A stretch of DNA of 64,000 nt from Mercenaria mercenaria (taxonomy: Eukaryota; Mollusca; Bivalvia; Venerida; Veneridae): contig NC_069362.1 in assembly GCF_021730395.1 (NCBI RefSeq), positions 79,128,001-79,192,000 of the forward strand. The letters run 5' to 3'. Positions 1-11,900 of the stretch are shown here, piece by piece. A program made the position numbers and the translations under genes. The notes below the pieces were generated by a model, which saw only the letters and a program-made list of their open reading frames with translations, made no database searches and had not been told where the DNA came from. The number at the start of each line of letters is the position of its first letter. Positions within the stretch are counted from its first letter, which is position 1.

Positions 1-2160
1 TAAATTATGGTGTTTACGAGTGAAATATTTTTCAATCTTACAGTAAAACAAACAAATTTTCTATTTATTTTATGCATTTGCATTTTTAATGGTTTTTGGT
101 GTTCAGTTTGGCCGCGCAACGTCACGTGCATCGCATCTTGACGTCATAATATCGTGACTTCAGGATACCTTTGTAGAAAAACTGTAAATAGTTCTATTAC
201 GTATCCTCATTTCTTTTACATTTTATTATGATAGAATGCAAATATTTAGGATCCTGTTATCATTCTTATACATCTACACCTTTACTGAAGTATATTTTGC
301 AAGGAATTTTCTATCATTTATAGTTCATATTCCTTCGCATTCCGTACCAGTGAAAAATAAAAATGATATTTTCACTGTTTGAAACAGTGAAATTTCACTG
401 ATAAATTTCAGTATTTCGCTGAAGAGCATAAAATAAAGACATTTACTGTAAAAATAATGAATAACCATTAGGAAACACAACAAAAACTTTGTGAGATTTT
501 CACATAAGGCTGTAGAATATGCGATATTAATAACAACATTTAGATGCAAAAACAATAGCATCTATAGATATTAATGTTTGAAAAAGCTTTGCGTTTCATG
601 TCGGAAACGATTATTACGGTAACAAAAATGAGAGATAGTTGAACTGAGAAAACGCTTGCCGGTCAATACTCAAAAAAATTTTTTTGGACCTCGCAAAATT
701 CAAAGTTGTTTTATTAAGTTTGGACTTTAGTCCAGAAAACTTTTGTTGAACGTAACAAGTTGAATGGCATGGGTTAGATCGGATGGCCAAAGATTGATAT
801 CAACTTTTTCTTAAACTCCGTTATAAAATTTATCTAAGGAAGAAATTCACTGCATTAATATGCATGTTAAAAAATAAACGTTTTAGTACTATGTTGTTTT
901 TTTCTTCAAACTTTGTAAGACTTCTTCGGAAACATCCGCGGACCTTTTATTCTCAGTCATACTAAAGAAGCGTTTGAACAATAACGACACATGAAATAAA
1001 ATATTAGGATACATATGGTTGTAACATCACTTTGAAAATAGCTGATATAATAACACGTATTGCATAGACTTATTTAAAAGGCGATTATTGTACTTTAGAA
1101 ATGGTGTTAAACATAATCTTATAACCTATAAAATGATATTAAGTCTTTAAATTTAACGAAATCGTGATCTACTGATCCCCTTTAAAAAGGAATTTAACAG
1201 CAGCTTAAAGTTTAAAAACAAAAATGCAAAATTAGACCAGCTTAAGGCCAAGTGTACTTCTATGTTACTCTATATTTTTCTTATGGTTTTGAGATATAAT
1301 TAGGGTTATTGCTCAGAAATAACCAGGTTTATTTTAGCGACGGATATTCGTTTTGATTAGATATTAATCGTACAGAAGTTTAATAAATAAATAAGTACAT
1401 AAATAATTGAAATATATTTTACTTTAAGAATAGCACTCCAGTGTTAGCGAATACGGCGGAAACTGCCGATGATTACCGAATTTGTCGTCATTATCAATAA
1501 TGACGTCATAAGCACCCTCTTTTCACGAGGAAGCCAATGCCTGACTAGCAAAATTCCCACCCACCACACCCTTATTATTACATTTGTATCTATAACGCTA
1601 TTTTGTTGTTTGTGAATATCGAAAACCTCATTAAATGTTGGCTATTTTTGAGTATTTACTAGAGTACTGCGGGAGATTTTATCTGCATTTCAGTGCAAAG
1701 ATGAATTCAAGCGGTCTAAATATTTCACGGCTCCCAGGGCAGAGGAGTCAAGCTACGGAGAATAAGCATTACACAAGTCAAGGGCTTGAAATTAATGGAG
1801 AACAAGAGTATCAACAAACGTAGTGGAACTTTCTATCAGTACATCATGTATACGTGATCTGCAAGGAGTGAACACAGTTCTCTATTCTATTTACTCAGTC
1901 GCTAAGTGAAGCCCAGCGGAAATTCTAGCTTTAGAGTTGCATGTATTTTCCAGCTATTCGAAATTCATCAAAACTGATAATCTTAGTAAATCTTTTACCA
2001 TTAAACGTGTTAAAGTGAACGTATTTTAAGCCTCCCCTGTTACTGCGTACAACAAAATTTCAAAATAAGATCTTACAGGGCCTCGAGGTTCGCTCGTGCA
2101 TATTTTGGTGTCTCTCGAGTAATCCTTGTTGTTTGGCTAATGTTTTGGGGGGCCCTGCAG
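1..2160. other. Intergenic, no gene recognised
   Basis: AT-rich DNA with stops in all frames except for a short open frame at 1635-1823 that has no recognisable domain. Two perfect CRE-type palindromes (TGACGTCA) lie at 139-146 and 1501-1508, and an E-box (CACGTG) at 123-128. Whether these are used is unknown. Confidence 0.6.
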
Positions 2161-2164
2161 CCGG

Positions 2165-2520
2165 TTGGTGCATACTAGTGTAGCACGTTGTGCATGTGTA
2201 GCACGTTAGTGCGTGGTGTAACACGTTAGTGTGTGGTGTAGCACGTTAGTGCGTGGTGTAGCACGTAAGTGCATGGTGTAGCACGTCAGTGCATGGTGTG
2301 TGGTGTAGCACGTAAGTCCGTGGTGTAGCACGTAAGTGCATGGTGTAGCACGTCAGTGCATGGTGTAGCACGTTAGTGCGTGATGTAGTACGTCAGTGCA
2401 TGTGTAGCACGTTAGTGCATGGTGTAGCACGTTAGCGCATGGTATAGCGCGTCCGTACATGGTGTAACTCGTCCGTACATGGTGTAGCACGGTAGTGCAT
2501 GGTGTAACAAATCTTGCGTG
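2165..2520. repeat. Minisatellite, about 20-bp unit
   Basis: About seventeen imperfect copies of a 20-bp unit of the form tgcatggtgtagcacgttag follow one another. Variants alternate gcg/gca and ttag/taag/tcag. One copy carries a short internal duplication of the tggtg part near 2300. Drift rises toward the right end (2440-2520), where units become tgtaactcgtccgtaca. No open frame runs through it. Confidence 0.9.
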
Positions 2521-2900
2521 TTGTGTAACACTTTAATAACTTACCATATTAGTCCACTGGGTCAAGCAAATCAGGGGATGGCTTAAAATAGTTTTTATTC
2601 TTCGTTTGTCACATAACACCTTATACTTGAGCTTCCGCTACGCGTCAGTCAGATGTGCTTTGTTGTGTTACTATCGCGACTTCAGAATTACTTAGCGGCC
2701 ACATATCTCCACAACGACAGCAGGACAAATTATAGAAAGCTTTACGCAATACAGGGACAGACGTTTAATTTGAAAACAGTGTTCTAAGGACTTTATCTAT
2801 CTGTCGCCTATATGGTACCGCGGAGGATCTGATCTATCTGTCACCTGTTTGGTACCGCAGAAGATCCATCTATTGAAATAAGCATATTGACACTGACTGT

Positions 2901-3113
2901 TTAACCCTTAGCCTGCTGGCGGCAGATGATTCTGCCTTTGCGACCAGTGCAGACCAAGATCAGCCTGCACATCCGTGCAGTCTGATCATGGTCTGCACTG
3001 TTCGCTATTCAGTCAGTAAATTTTCAGTGAAAACCCCTTTGAGTAATAAGTGGTACTGTCCAAATTGAAAGATGGACCAGTCCATTATAGAAATATAGCA
3101 GGTTAAGGGTTAA
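2901..3113. mobile_element. piggyBac-like MITE with TTAA ends
   Basis: A 213-bp element bounded by TTAACCCTTAGCCTGCT at the left and its inverted copy at the right (16 of 17 match). If the outer TTAA is the target duplication, the tips start CCCTTA, as in piggyBac-type elements. Inside, 2945-2970 and 2975-3000 form a near-perfect 26-bp stem around a 4-base loop (core tgcagacc/ggtctgca). No coding capacity. Family name is inference from TTAA plus CCC tips. Confidence 0.75.
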
Positions 3114-4099
3114 ATAAGTGACAATTCATAGTGCTAGTTGTAATAAATTTATCACTATGTGGGCATTTGCCCGATATGAATAATGATGATGATAACAATA
3201 ATAATAATAATCATGAATAACATGATGTCTTTAATTGAAGTAAAGCTGTTGTGTTTTTAATTATTGTTGGGAGACCTAGTCTTCCGTTTGAGTATGAGAT
3301 TCCCCCAAATGTACATGAATGGCCGCCATAAACACCTATTACGCAAAGCAGACCAAGCTGTTCGGGAATCGAACCAGGTGTGTTGGATTATTGTAACCGG
3401 AGTCTTAAAATAATCAGAGTTATCAGGTTTTATTTGGCTTGGTGGCTTTGGTTGGTGTAAATGTATTTTTTTTTTTGCCAATGAAAGTAAAATGCATATA
3501 AATTTTGCATAGTTAAGGATAGATTAGAATATTAATATCGTCCATCGTACTGCCGTGCTGTTGTGGTGTGCGATCTTCGTGTCATCTTGTCGTATTGTTA
3601 TGATCTCGTATCGATCCGTTGTATCACCAACGATACAAGTATCCAATGACAGATTTGTTAGCTAACCTCCCAAAAAGTATTTGTAGGCGAAATGAAAGAA
3701 TAATTGCTCTGTATTCGCGATTGCAATTTTGTATGGCCCTAGCGGCATTTAATGTAATATTTAAAGGATGAATATTATTTTCTTGCTTGTAACATCAAAT
3801 TTGCAAGGAAATTTTAGATTTTGCCATTTCTGTTACGTAAACTTCAATAACGGATTGAATTTGGTCCATTTCTTCCAGCAGAGCTACAACAACTGAATTA
3901 GTACAGGTGGTCAATACCTGATCAATTGTTGTGTAAGGCTGACCTTGCAGTGAACTAAAATGTAGTATCCTACATAATACTAGTTTGCAAAACCAGAAAT
4001 GTCAATTGTTAGACCGTAACGTTAAATCGATTGGGCTTTAAACATTTTAAACTGGTCAACAGCCCAAAGTTAAAGTCATAACCATTTCTGGAAGCAAGC
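3114..4099. other. Upstream region of the mesothelin-like gene
   Basis: No gene seen. It includes a poly-T run near 3466 and a palindromic stretch around 3605-3640 (gttgtatc / gatacaa). The immediate 140 bp before the ATG at 4100 should hold the 5' UTR or promoter; no clear TATA box was seen. The start has a strong context (A at -3, G at +4). Confidence 0.4.
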
Positions 4100-5936
4100 A
4101 TGGCGCGGGTCGCTCTTGCATTCGCTGTATTGGCAGGTATGAATTTTTTTAAACGAATTTTAAATGAGGTCCTATTTAAACTTTCATTTTCGATTGAAAC
4201 AAATATCATTCTGTTTCTATAAAATAGCAATGGTGTTATGAATTCAATTATCAAGCTAAAAGTAATTCATTATAAAACATAATTTATTCTGCTTTCTTTA
4301 TTTTGAACACCAATAGTAAACTGAACGGGAAATTTGTGTGCATGATTGCAGATCTGAAACTTCCATCCACATTAATTTATTTTCTTACTATTTCAGTGGT
4401 GGTAGTACCACTTGGTAAGTGTTTTACACTCATCATCTAAATGGAAATAAATTGTACGGTTCGCAAGGAATTCAATATACAACTTCTGAAGTGGAATGGA
4501 ACGTCTATACAACAGAGATTCATAAACTATAACGTAGATAATCGCACCGATAACGAAAATTTAAATATGCTACTGTAATTCCAGTATCAATTTATCTAGC
4601 TGATAGTATCATACACAACTACATGTATGTAATATAAATCCGCACAATTTTCAGACGGGGCCAAGAATAATGGAATCATTCAAAATATACTGCGTAAGTT
4701 TATGTGTGATCCAGTCTAACAGTTCACGTTTTGAAGTTCTTTTTTTACAGAGATGCTTGTTTATACTTTATAATTCAGAAAACTCATTTCAGTTTTTTAG
4801 TAATTTCACGTTGTATTTATTGTTTCTGTAAGTGTTTTATTTTGTGATAAGCTTTCAAGAATAATAGCATAATATTATAAAAATAATGTAATATTTTCGG
4901 AAAAAATACCCAGTAATGTAAAGAAGTTATATAAGCTATTTCTGAAAACTGTAATATATTCTTCGTAATTTTTAACAGTTATAAAATGTGAATAATTTTT
5001 CTACTTGAAACTCTAAATGTTGATCAGGTACTGCATGTCTATCAAAACTTTTATCCTTTTTTGAGTTTAATAATTGAAAATGCACATGCATATTTAAAAT
5101 TTCAGAGGGATCCCAGCTTGGCGGACTTTTGTGTAAGTCAATCTGTGGTATTCTCTTAACATATCACTTGTTGTTTCATCGCAACTACAAAAAGCATGTA
5201 TTTAAAGTAGTGCACCCGTAATGACTATCAGCAAGTTCCGTGCGTTAACGTACTATAGATCTGCGTGCTATATCGGTATTCCCCGGATGTCACGGAAAGA
5301 CATATGCTCGTGACGAAATTACATGCCAGTATACGTACTTGCGCGGAAATGGCTTATAGCCATTACGGGTCTACTTCATTAAAGTGTCTTTCCTTCACGT
5401 ACTAAAATCATCTAAAACGCATTTAAAGGGGTGTGTTGGTAAAATGGCTTTAAGTAAAACATGAACAAAACAGCAAAATGTTGGACTGTTTATGTTTTTT
5501 TAGATTATCTCGCATGTAATTTGTATGGACACTGTGTCAGTCATATTACTCGGGCAATGTCATTGTTCCAATATCTGAAACCTTCAGTACATGTATAACC
5601 GAATGAATGTTTCTAATACTATTTCAACAGGCAAGTTTTTTTTTCTTTTAGTCAAAAATATCTTTTCACATTTCTTTTACACGCCAGTTTTACTTATTTT
5701 GGTCAAATGCATGAGGTCACTAGTAGAAAAGAAGAAACCTGTTGATAACTTTATAAATTGACTTTATCTCAAAAATGTAAGTTTTCCTTCTACATTCACT
5801 AACTAGGGAGAACGAAAAAAGTGATTTTTATTTGATTTTATCTTTATTCGCCGGTTAAATAATACTGAACTGTTTATGAGAAATGGAACAAGTAGCCTAG
5901 TGATCCCCATGTTCACAGGTCTTCGTGGAGTATTTA
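4100..5936 (+). other. Signal exon and four microexons
   Basis: Exon 1 (37 nt) with exon 2 (18 nt) gives MARVALAFAVLAVVVVPL, a clear signal peptide. Exons 2-5 are 18, 39, 27 and 18 nt. Each starts and ends in phase 1 and is a multiple of three, so any of them can be skipped without shifting the frame. Donors are gtaagt or gtaagc, and acceptors are preceded by TTTCAG, TTTTCAG, TTTCAG and TTCACAG. They encode a short hydrophilic linker (DGAKNNGIIQNIL, QGSQLGGLL, CLRGVF with junction residues). Confidence 0.75.
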
Positions 5937-8900
5937 GTAAGCTCTGTTACAGCAGTATTTGGTAAAACATCCAAAAAATGACAATTACAGCCAGGAATAA
6001 ACATCGCTTTTCTCGGAACAGTCATGCATGCTGTACTGTAAATTGATCTTAGCCAGAACATTTAGAAAATTGGACAGTGCAGAACTAGGACAAAACCACC
6101 GCAAGAAAATGAATCATTGAAGAAAACAAACGTTCTTGTAGGCCTTCAATTAATAGTAATCAATTGAAAGCCATAATTTTAATAATTTGACAAGCTGTTA
6201 CACACAGATATATGGCTGAGAAATAAATGCTTAAAAGTTCAATATTTACATTCATCATTTAAATGTTTCTTTTGCATTAACTGAAACATTGGTACCTTGT
6301 TAGAAATTGTATCATGATTCTTCGATAGGAATTCTGTGTTTTATTAAACAGAAAAAGATTCAGGATATTTTATTGTTGAAAAAAATTTGATCGTAAAAAT
6401 ACGTAAACAAATACTTCGCTATCTTTGTCGGAATGCTTACCCCTTGATGAACAATGATAAAACAAATAATGAAGGGTTCCAGCTTCAGAGTGTGGTACAT
6501 GTATAGCAAATACTCAGTATATTATTTTTAACTTAATGTGTTTCTGTTGCCCCATTATATGGTTAAGGAAGAAGTGTACGTATTTTTAAACAATCGGAGA
6601 ATGCCTATACTACATGAAGGAAGCAACCGTAATTTATGAGAAGAAAGAAGTGTCTATAATAAAAATGACGTTAAGGTCTACATTAAGATTTGTATATTTC
6701 ACATATCGTAGGTCTAGTAAAATAATATATATTTAGTATTTATTCAAGGAAGAACAAGGTTTTCGAGCATGTTACTGTTGTAATGATTTGTTGTTGTAAC
6801 TTTATATTTCTGCATTGTTGTTATTGCATGCATAATTTATCTTAATTGCACCTTTTTTACATTAGTCACCTTTGAAGCATGTATTTCTTAGTTTTATAAT
6901 TTCAGCCCAGGGCCAAACAAAACCACCGACAAGTGGACAAACACGCCCGCCGACAAGTGGACAAACACGACCGCCGACAAGTGGACAAACACGACCACCG
7001 ACAAGAAGACAAACAACGCCACCTAGTATTCAAACATTTCCGACATCATCCAGGACAAGACCTCCAGTAAGGACAACAAAAGGTAGAACAGCTCCAACAG
7101 GTAGAACAGCAACAGGTAGAACAGCTCCAACAGGTAGAACAGCAACAGGTAGAACAGCTCCAACAGGTAGAACAGCTCCACCCAGTACTCGACCGACGAG
7201 ACAAACAGCACCGACTAAACCGCCAGTTCGCCAAAGAACAACACCGCCTGTTGTAGCATGGGGTAAACATTTCTTCGATACTTATCTTATTACCTTCAAA
7301 ATATCTGCAAAGCATTTTTGAAAATCCGTAATTATCGTTCAAAATTGACATATTCTGTGAGTGTCCGTGAGAATTTCCGTAATTCAGCGAAAGCTTTCAC
7401 CATCATCGGTCGTGAACGAATTCGGACGAAGAAAGTCGATTTTTCAGAATGAGAAATTTTGTTCGAATATTATTTACATTGTTTTATAATTGGAAAATGT
7501 CGAGTGAAACATGGAACCTTGCCAATTATCAGCCAGTAGGTAACTTTTGCTAGGACATAATCAGTTGTATGTTTGTATTGCTTAAGTGACTTAAATGTAT
7601 ACACTAGGCATTCCGCCATTTAACAAATTTTCTTTTTAATATTTAACATCATTAATCACTTTGGTTACAACAAATACATGTCATTTCCCGCAACACATAC
7701 TTTGTAAAGATCAATTCCAGTACAAATATTTGAATAATTAATGTGTACATCATTAGTGTATCAGTAACTACATTATCGATTTTCTTTTTTATTCAAAGGT
7801 CAAACGTTATTTCATCGACTGAACACCAGACTTCAATTCATTCAATTCAACTTTATTCAGAAACAAGATCAAGATAATAAACTAAATTCCACTGAATTCA
7901 AATGCCCAGTACACCTATCTATAACACATTTTTACAAGTGTTACATGTAGGATGAATAAAAGATTATAACACACAAATAAGATGTTGAAAAACCATTACA
8001 GTTATGACAGGGGATATCTGGGATAGTCCATTAAATTTCCATTGATATCCGTACACCTAAAACTTCCCGAGTGTAAAATAATACTTGTAGACATCAAAAT
8101 AAGCACTTGCGCCACATCATGCAATGAGAGATGTAATATCTTAAGAACAAATGACAGAAAAGTTTATGTCCATATAAACAATGCTATTGTTATGATTTAT
8201 ACGAAGATACAGCTTTTTGACGAAAAGAATAAAGCACAAGCCCAATCCCAATGGAACGACAGCGGTTGAAAGTTCATTGATATTTGATATAACCATTTTA
8301 TTGTACATGCTAGACCTTATTTAGTTTTGAATAACCCGTTACTCAGTAATCCTAGCGAGTACTTTTGAATTACTTTTGCCAGGTTTGACATGAGAGCTGC
8401 TGTGCCACAGCCCCTTTCTATCAGCTTTACAGCTTAAAAAACTTCTTTTTGCTGCGTGAAGAAAGCTGTTTGTTTTGTTAATCGAGTAACTACCTCTGTC
8501 TGGAATATTTATTGAACTTGTGGCGGGTACAGACTAACTCCAGTTAGAGACACCAGTACAAAGCAAACATCTGTCTATAAAGGCAGAACTTTTCTCTTCC
8601 TGTAGATCAGAGTGTTATAATATTAATTTCTTTAGAACAACAACCTCTGTAAAACAAACAACTTTTAGTCTTCCCTGCGGTATTAAAATTGTTAACATTG
8701 CAGCACAAGTTTAACAGTTGCATTGTTTGAGTATATACACATATACTGTCTTCTCAGTTACAAAGGTTTTGGACAAAGCTGACAAACAGAAATTCAACAG
8801 CGCTTTCGACCCAAGTTCAACGGTTATTTTCACTGGACATTCCATGTTTGACACAAAATCAGGCAATATCTCGGACGATTTTCTTGATATTCTCGACAGT

Positions 8901-11900
8901 GATGAGAAACAAGCAATCATGGAACTGCAGAACGACTGGAAAGACGGTAAGAAGCTTCTATTATGAGTTTTACCACGTTAAACAGTAATCTACGATCTAC
9001 CATTGCGTTCACAAGATTGCTGCTCCATTTCAGTGTGCAACTTGTTGTCATTTTCTATAAGAAAAGTGAATTGAAAATTTTGTATCATACAGTCTAATCT
9101 CCAGACTTTACATGTCCCAAGATAAACAATTCTGATTTTATTTTTTGTTTGATCTGAGGCATTTTTAATAATACCATTAGTGAAAGAAACACGGGCCCTT
9201 CACAATTATTTAAAACAGAACGATTAAAAAGTATTGTCACATAAGTGTCAGCAGCTCTCATACGTAAACAAACTGATGACTTCAATAAGGATCAACTGTT
9301 TGACAAAACACTGAACCATTTTATTTAGAAATTGTAATTTCTATTGTAACAATTTTTGGGCGTAAACGGCCATCGACTTGCTTCGTCGTACTGACTCATT
9401 AATAAGAATGAAAGTAATGTCAGCTTTCCCTTTCTGTTCTCAGTTATTGACCTGAGTAATCTCTTCAAAGACGCTATGCCAGAAGACGTGCAGTTTTTCA
9501 CTCAACAGTTTGGCAACATGGACAAAACGAAGCTGGAGAAAATGTACGACTCACCGGGAACAGTGCAGACCTCCGATCTGAGAGATTTGCCACTGGAAAT
9601 TATTGGAGCCCTCAATGTGAGACAAATTTCTTATCCCCATATTTCGCAACAAAAATGCATTTCTTATATCTTGCATATGTTTTACTGTTACTTGTTTTGA
9701 CTATATGTAGCATTTTTATATTAAATAAGAAAAGTCATGCAAGACTGTGCATAGTCCTTTCAGAAATGTCCATTTCTAAGAATTTACCATCTTATTTTCA
9801 AAATCATTTAAAGCGAAACGTCAGAAAACTGTTACGTATTTACTTCTTATTGAAAAGCATTTCCTTGTAAAGTGAAAACGGTTTCCACAAGGTTAAGTAA
9901 AAGGATAACTTGTTAACAAATTGACATATTTACAGACGACATATTTTTGAAGTAACCTTTTAAGTTGATGACTGTTTTTGCAGGATTCTGTGCGTGTCGA
10001 CAAGCTGGGTCAGTTTCCCCAGGGAGCTCAAGATGAGCTATGTAAGAAGTTACAGAATGACGAAACCGATTTTGAAACAACTAAAAGAATTGCAAAAGGC
10101 CTAAACTGTTCCGATAGTCTGAAGAGATCTGGTGTAAGTTCTTCTTTCTGAATTTATTATGTTTGGTAGCAGACCAAAATTGAACAAATGTTTTACAAAT
10201 TCCATTAACATTGCTGGTGATGATGTCAAATGTGAAAGCACAATTAGATATCTCGGTGCATTTCTTGACAGTTCTAAACAAGCATTGTATCACTTACATT
10301 GGTTGCATGTGAAAGCAAGTATCGAGTTCAAGATACTTTCTTTCATGTATTATAGCTGTCACATTGGCAGAGCACCTCTGTATTTAACAGAATTGCTTAC
10401 AGAGTATATTCCTAGTAGACAAGGTTTGAGATTGTCTGAAAATTCTGAATGCCGTTATGTTGTTCCATACAACAAGTGCAAAACATTCAATGATAGAAGT
10501 TTCGGTACTATTGGTCCAAAACTTTGGAATGAACTGCCGTTAGAACTACGCAAAAGTAAATCACTTGACACATTAAAAAAAAAATCTTAAGACACTGTAT
10601 TTCAGAGATTTCGCGGCATTGTTTTAAATTTTTTGATAACTGTTTATTATGCGAAAACAGCAGGTGAAAGTTCTTAAATTTTTGTAAAAGGTTTTACATT
10701 TCAACATTTATATTTCCAAGGTTTGTTTAATTAAACGCACTTGTTGGTAAGGCTCTATGGGTAGGGTAGTGTGTAGTATTTCTTTCTTAAACAGTATATG
10801 ATGGCATCATTAACCGAGGGGTGTGAACCCTCTATATGCAGGCTCGTCTGGGCGTACCGTGTGATGCTTTAAGCACTGGTATTTGCAAAAGGGGTAAAAT
10901 GACCTCAAGGGGAGGGGGCGGTCATGACTGTTTGTTACAATAAGGCTGTTGTTATTATTATTGTCATTATTAAGATTGTTATAATAATAACAATAAATAA
11001 ACACATAAATAAAACAATAAATTTATTAATAATAATAATAATTATTATTATGTACAACGCCATTGAATATATCATTGTATAAAAATAGGCGTTTAATCAA
11101 ATTATTCAGTTTCAGTTTCAGCGGTGAGTTTGATGATGATCATTAGTTATAAAATTATGTAGAGCATCAAACTTATCTCAAAAACAAAACAGGTATATAC
11201 CAGCAATGCCAATACCTGTTTGTGCGCGTATGTTATTCCGAAATGATATTCTGTAATTTGGGTTCCTGGCAATAAAGGTTTGTTCAATTCTGTTCAACAT
11301 GCAAAATGATTTGCTTGTACATGAACGATTTTCCTATTGAACTTTAATTATACGCCCAATATTTATAGCCTATACTTTATGATTTTCATTTTCTTATATG
11401 TAAAGCAAAATGGTACCAAATGCTGCCCGACAGATAGAATATGATACCCCATTTACGCAAGAGGAACGCTGCTAAATGAACACTGTACAAAATGTTGTTA
11501 TGGTCTGTAACTAATAACGTATCTGTCGATATACGCTGCTTTTCATTTATAAAAATGCTTAGCCTTAAAACGCCAGCTTCAAGTGATACGATGATAAAAA
11601 CAACAACAACACCACTGATTAATGATACTTACAATACTTACAATATTTAAAAAAACTGATAACAACAACAAAACAGTGTACTAATAAAGGCTTCATTTAG
11701 AGGCAACAACCAAATCTTTTTAGTGTGTACGCATCAATCGCATCAACAACAATGCCTGGTTTCCTTGTAGTTTTTCCCTTTTTCAGTTCTCAACATCTCG
11801 TAACAATAAATTATATTTTTTAACTGGATCTGGTTTTATGTTTCATATTAAATGATTATGCAAAATAACATACTTCTAGATTCTGCGTTTGAAGTGCTTT

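Noticed and set aside
1635-1823. Open frame of 62 codons as a gene
   Set aside because: No domain, no splice partners, and length expected by chance.
2165-2520. CRISPR-like regular repeats
   Set aside because: Units are contiguous without spacers and the genome is eukaryotic; an ordinary minisatellite.
3355-3400. tRNA-like B box (ggttcgattcc on the minus strand)
   Set aside because: No A box or cloverleaf could be built around it; at most a SINE scrap.
7023-7351. Minus-strand open frames with Leu-Phe-Tyr or Cys-Ser-Thr repeats
   Set aside because: They lie opposite the Thr/Pro-rich exon, whose splice sites and phase fit the + strand gene.
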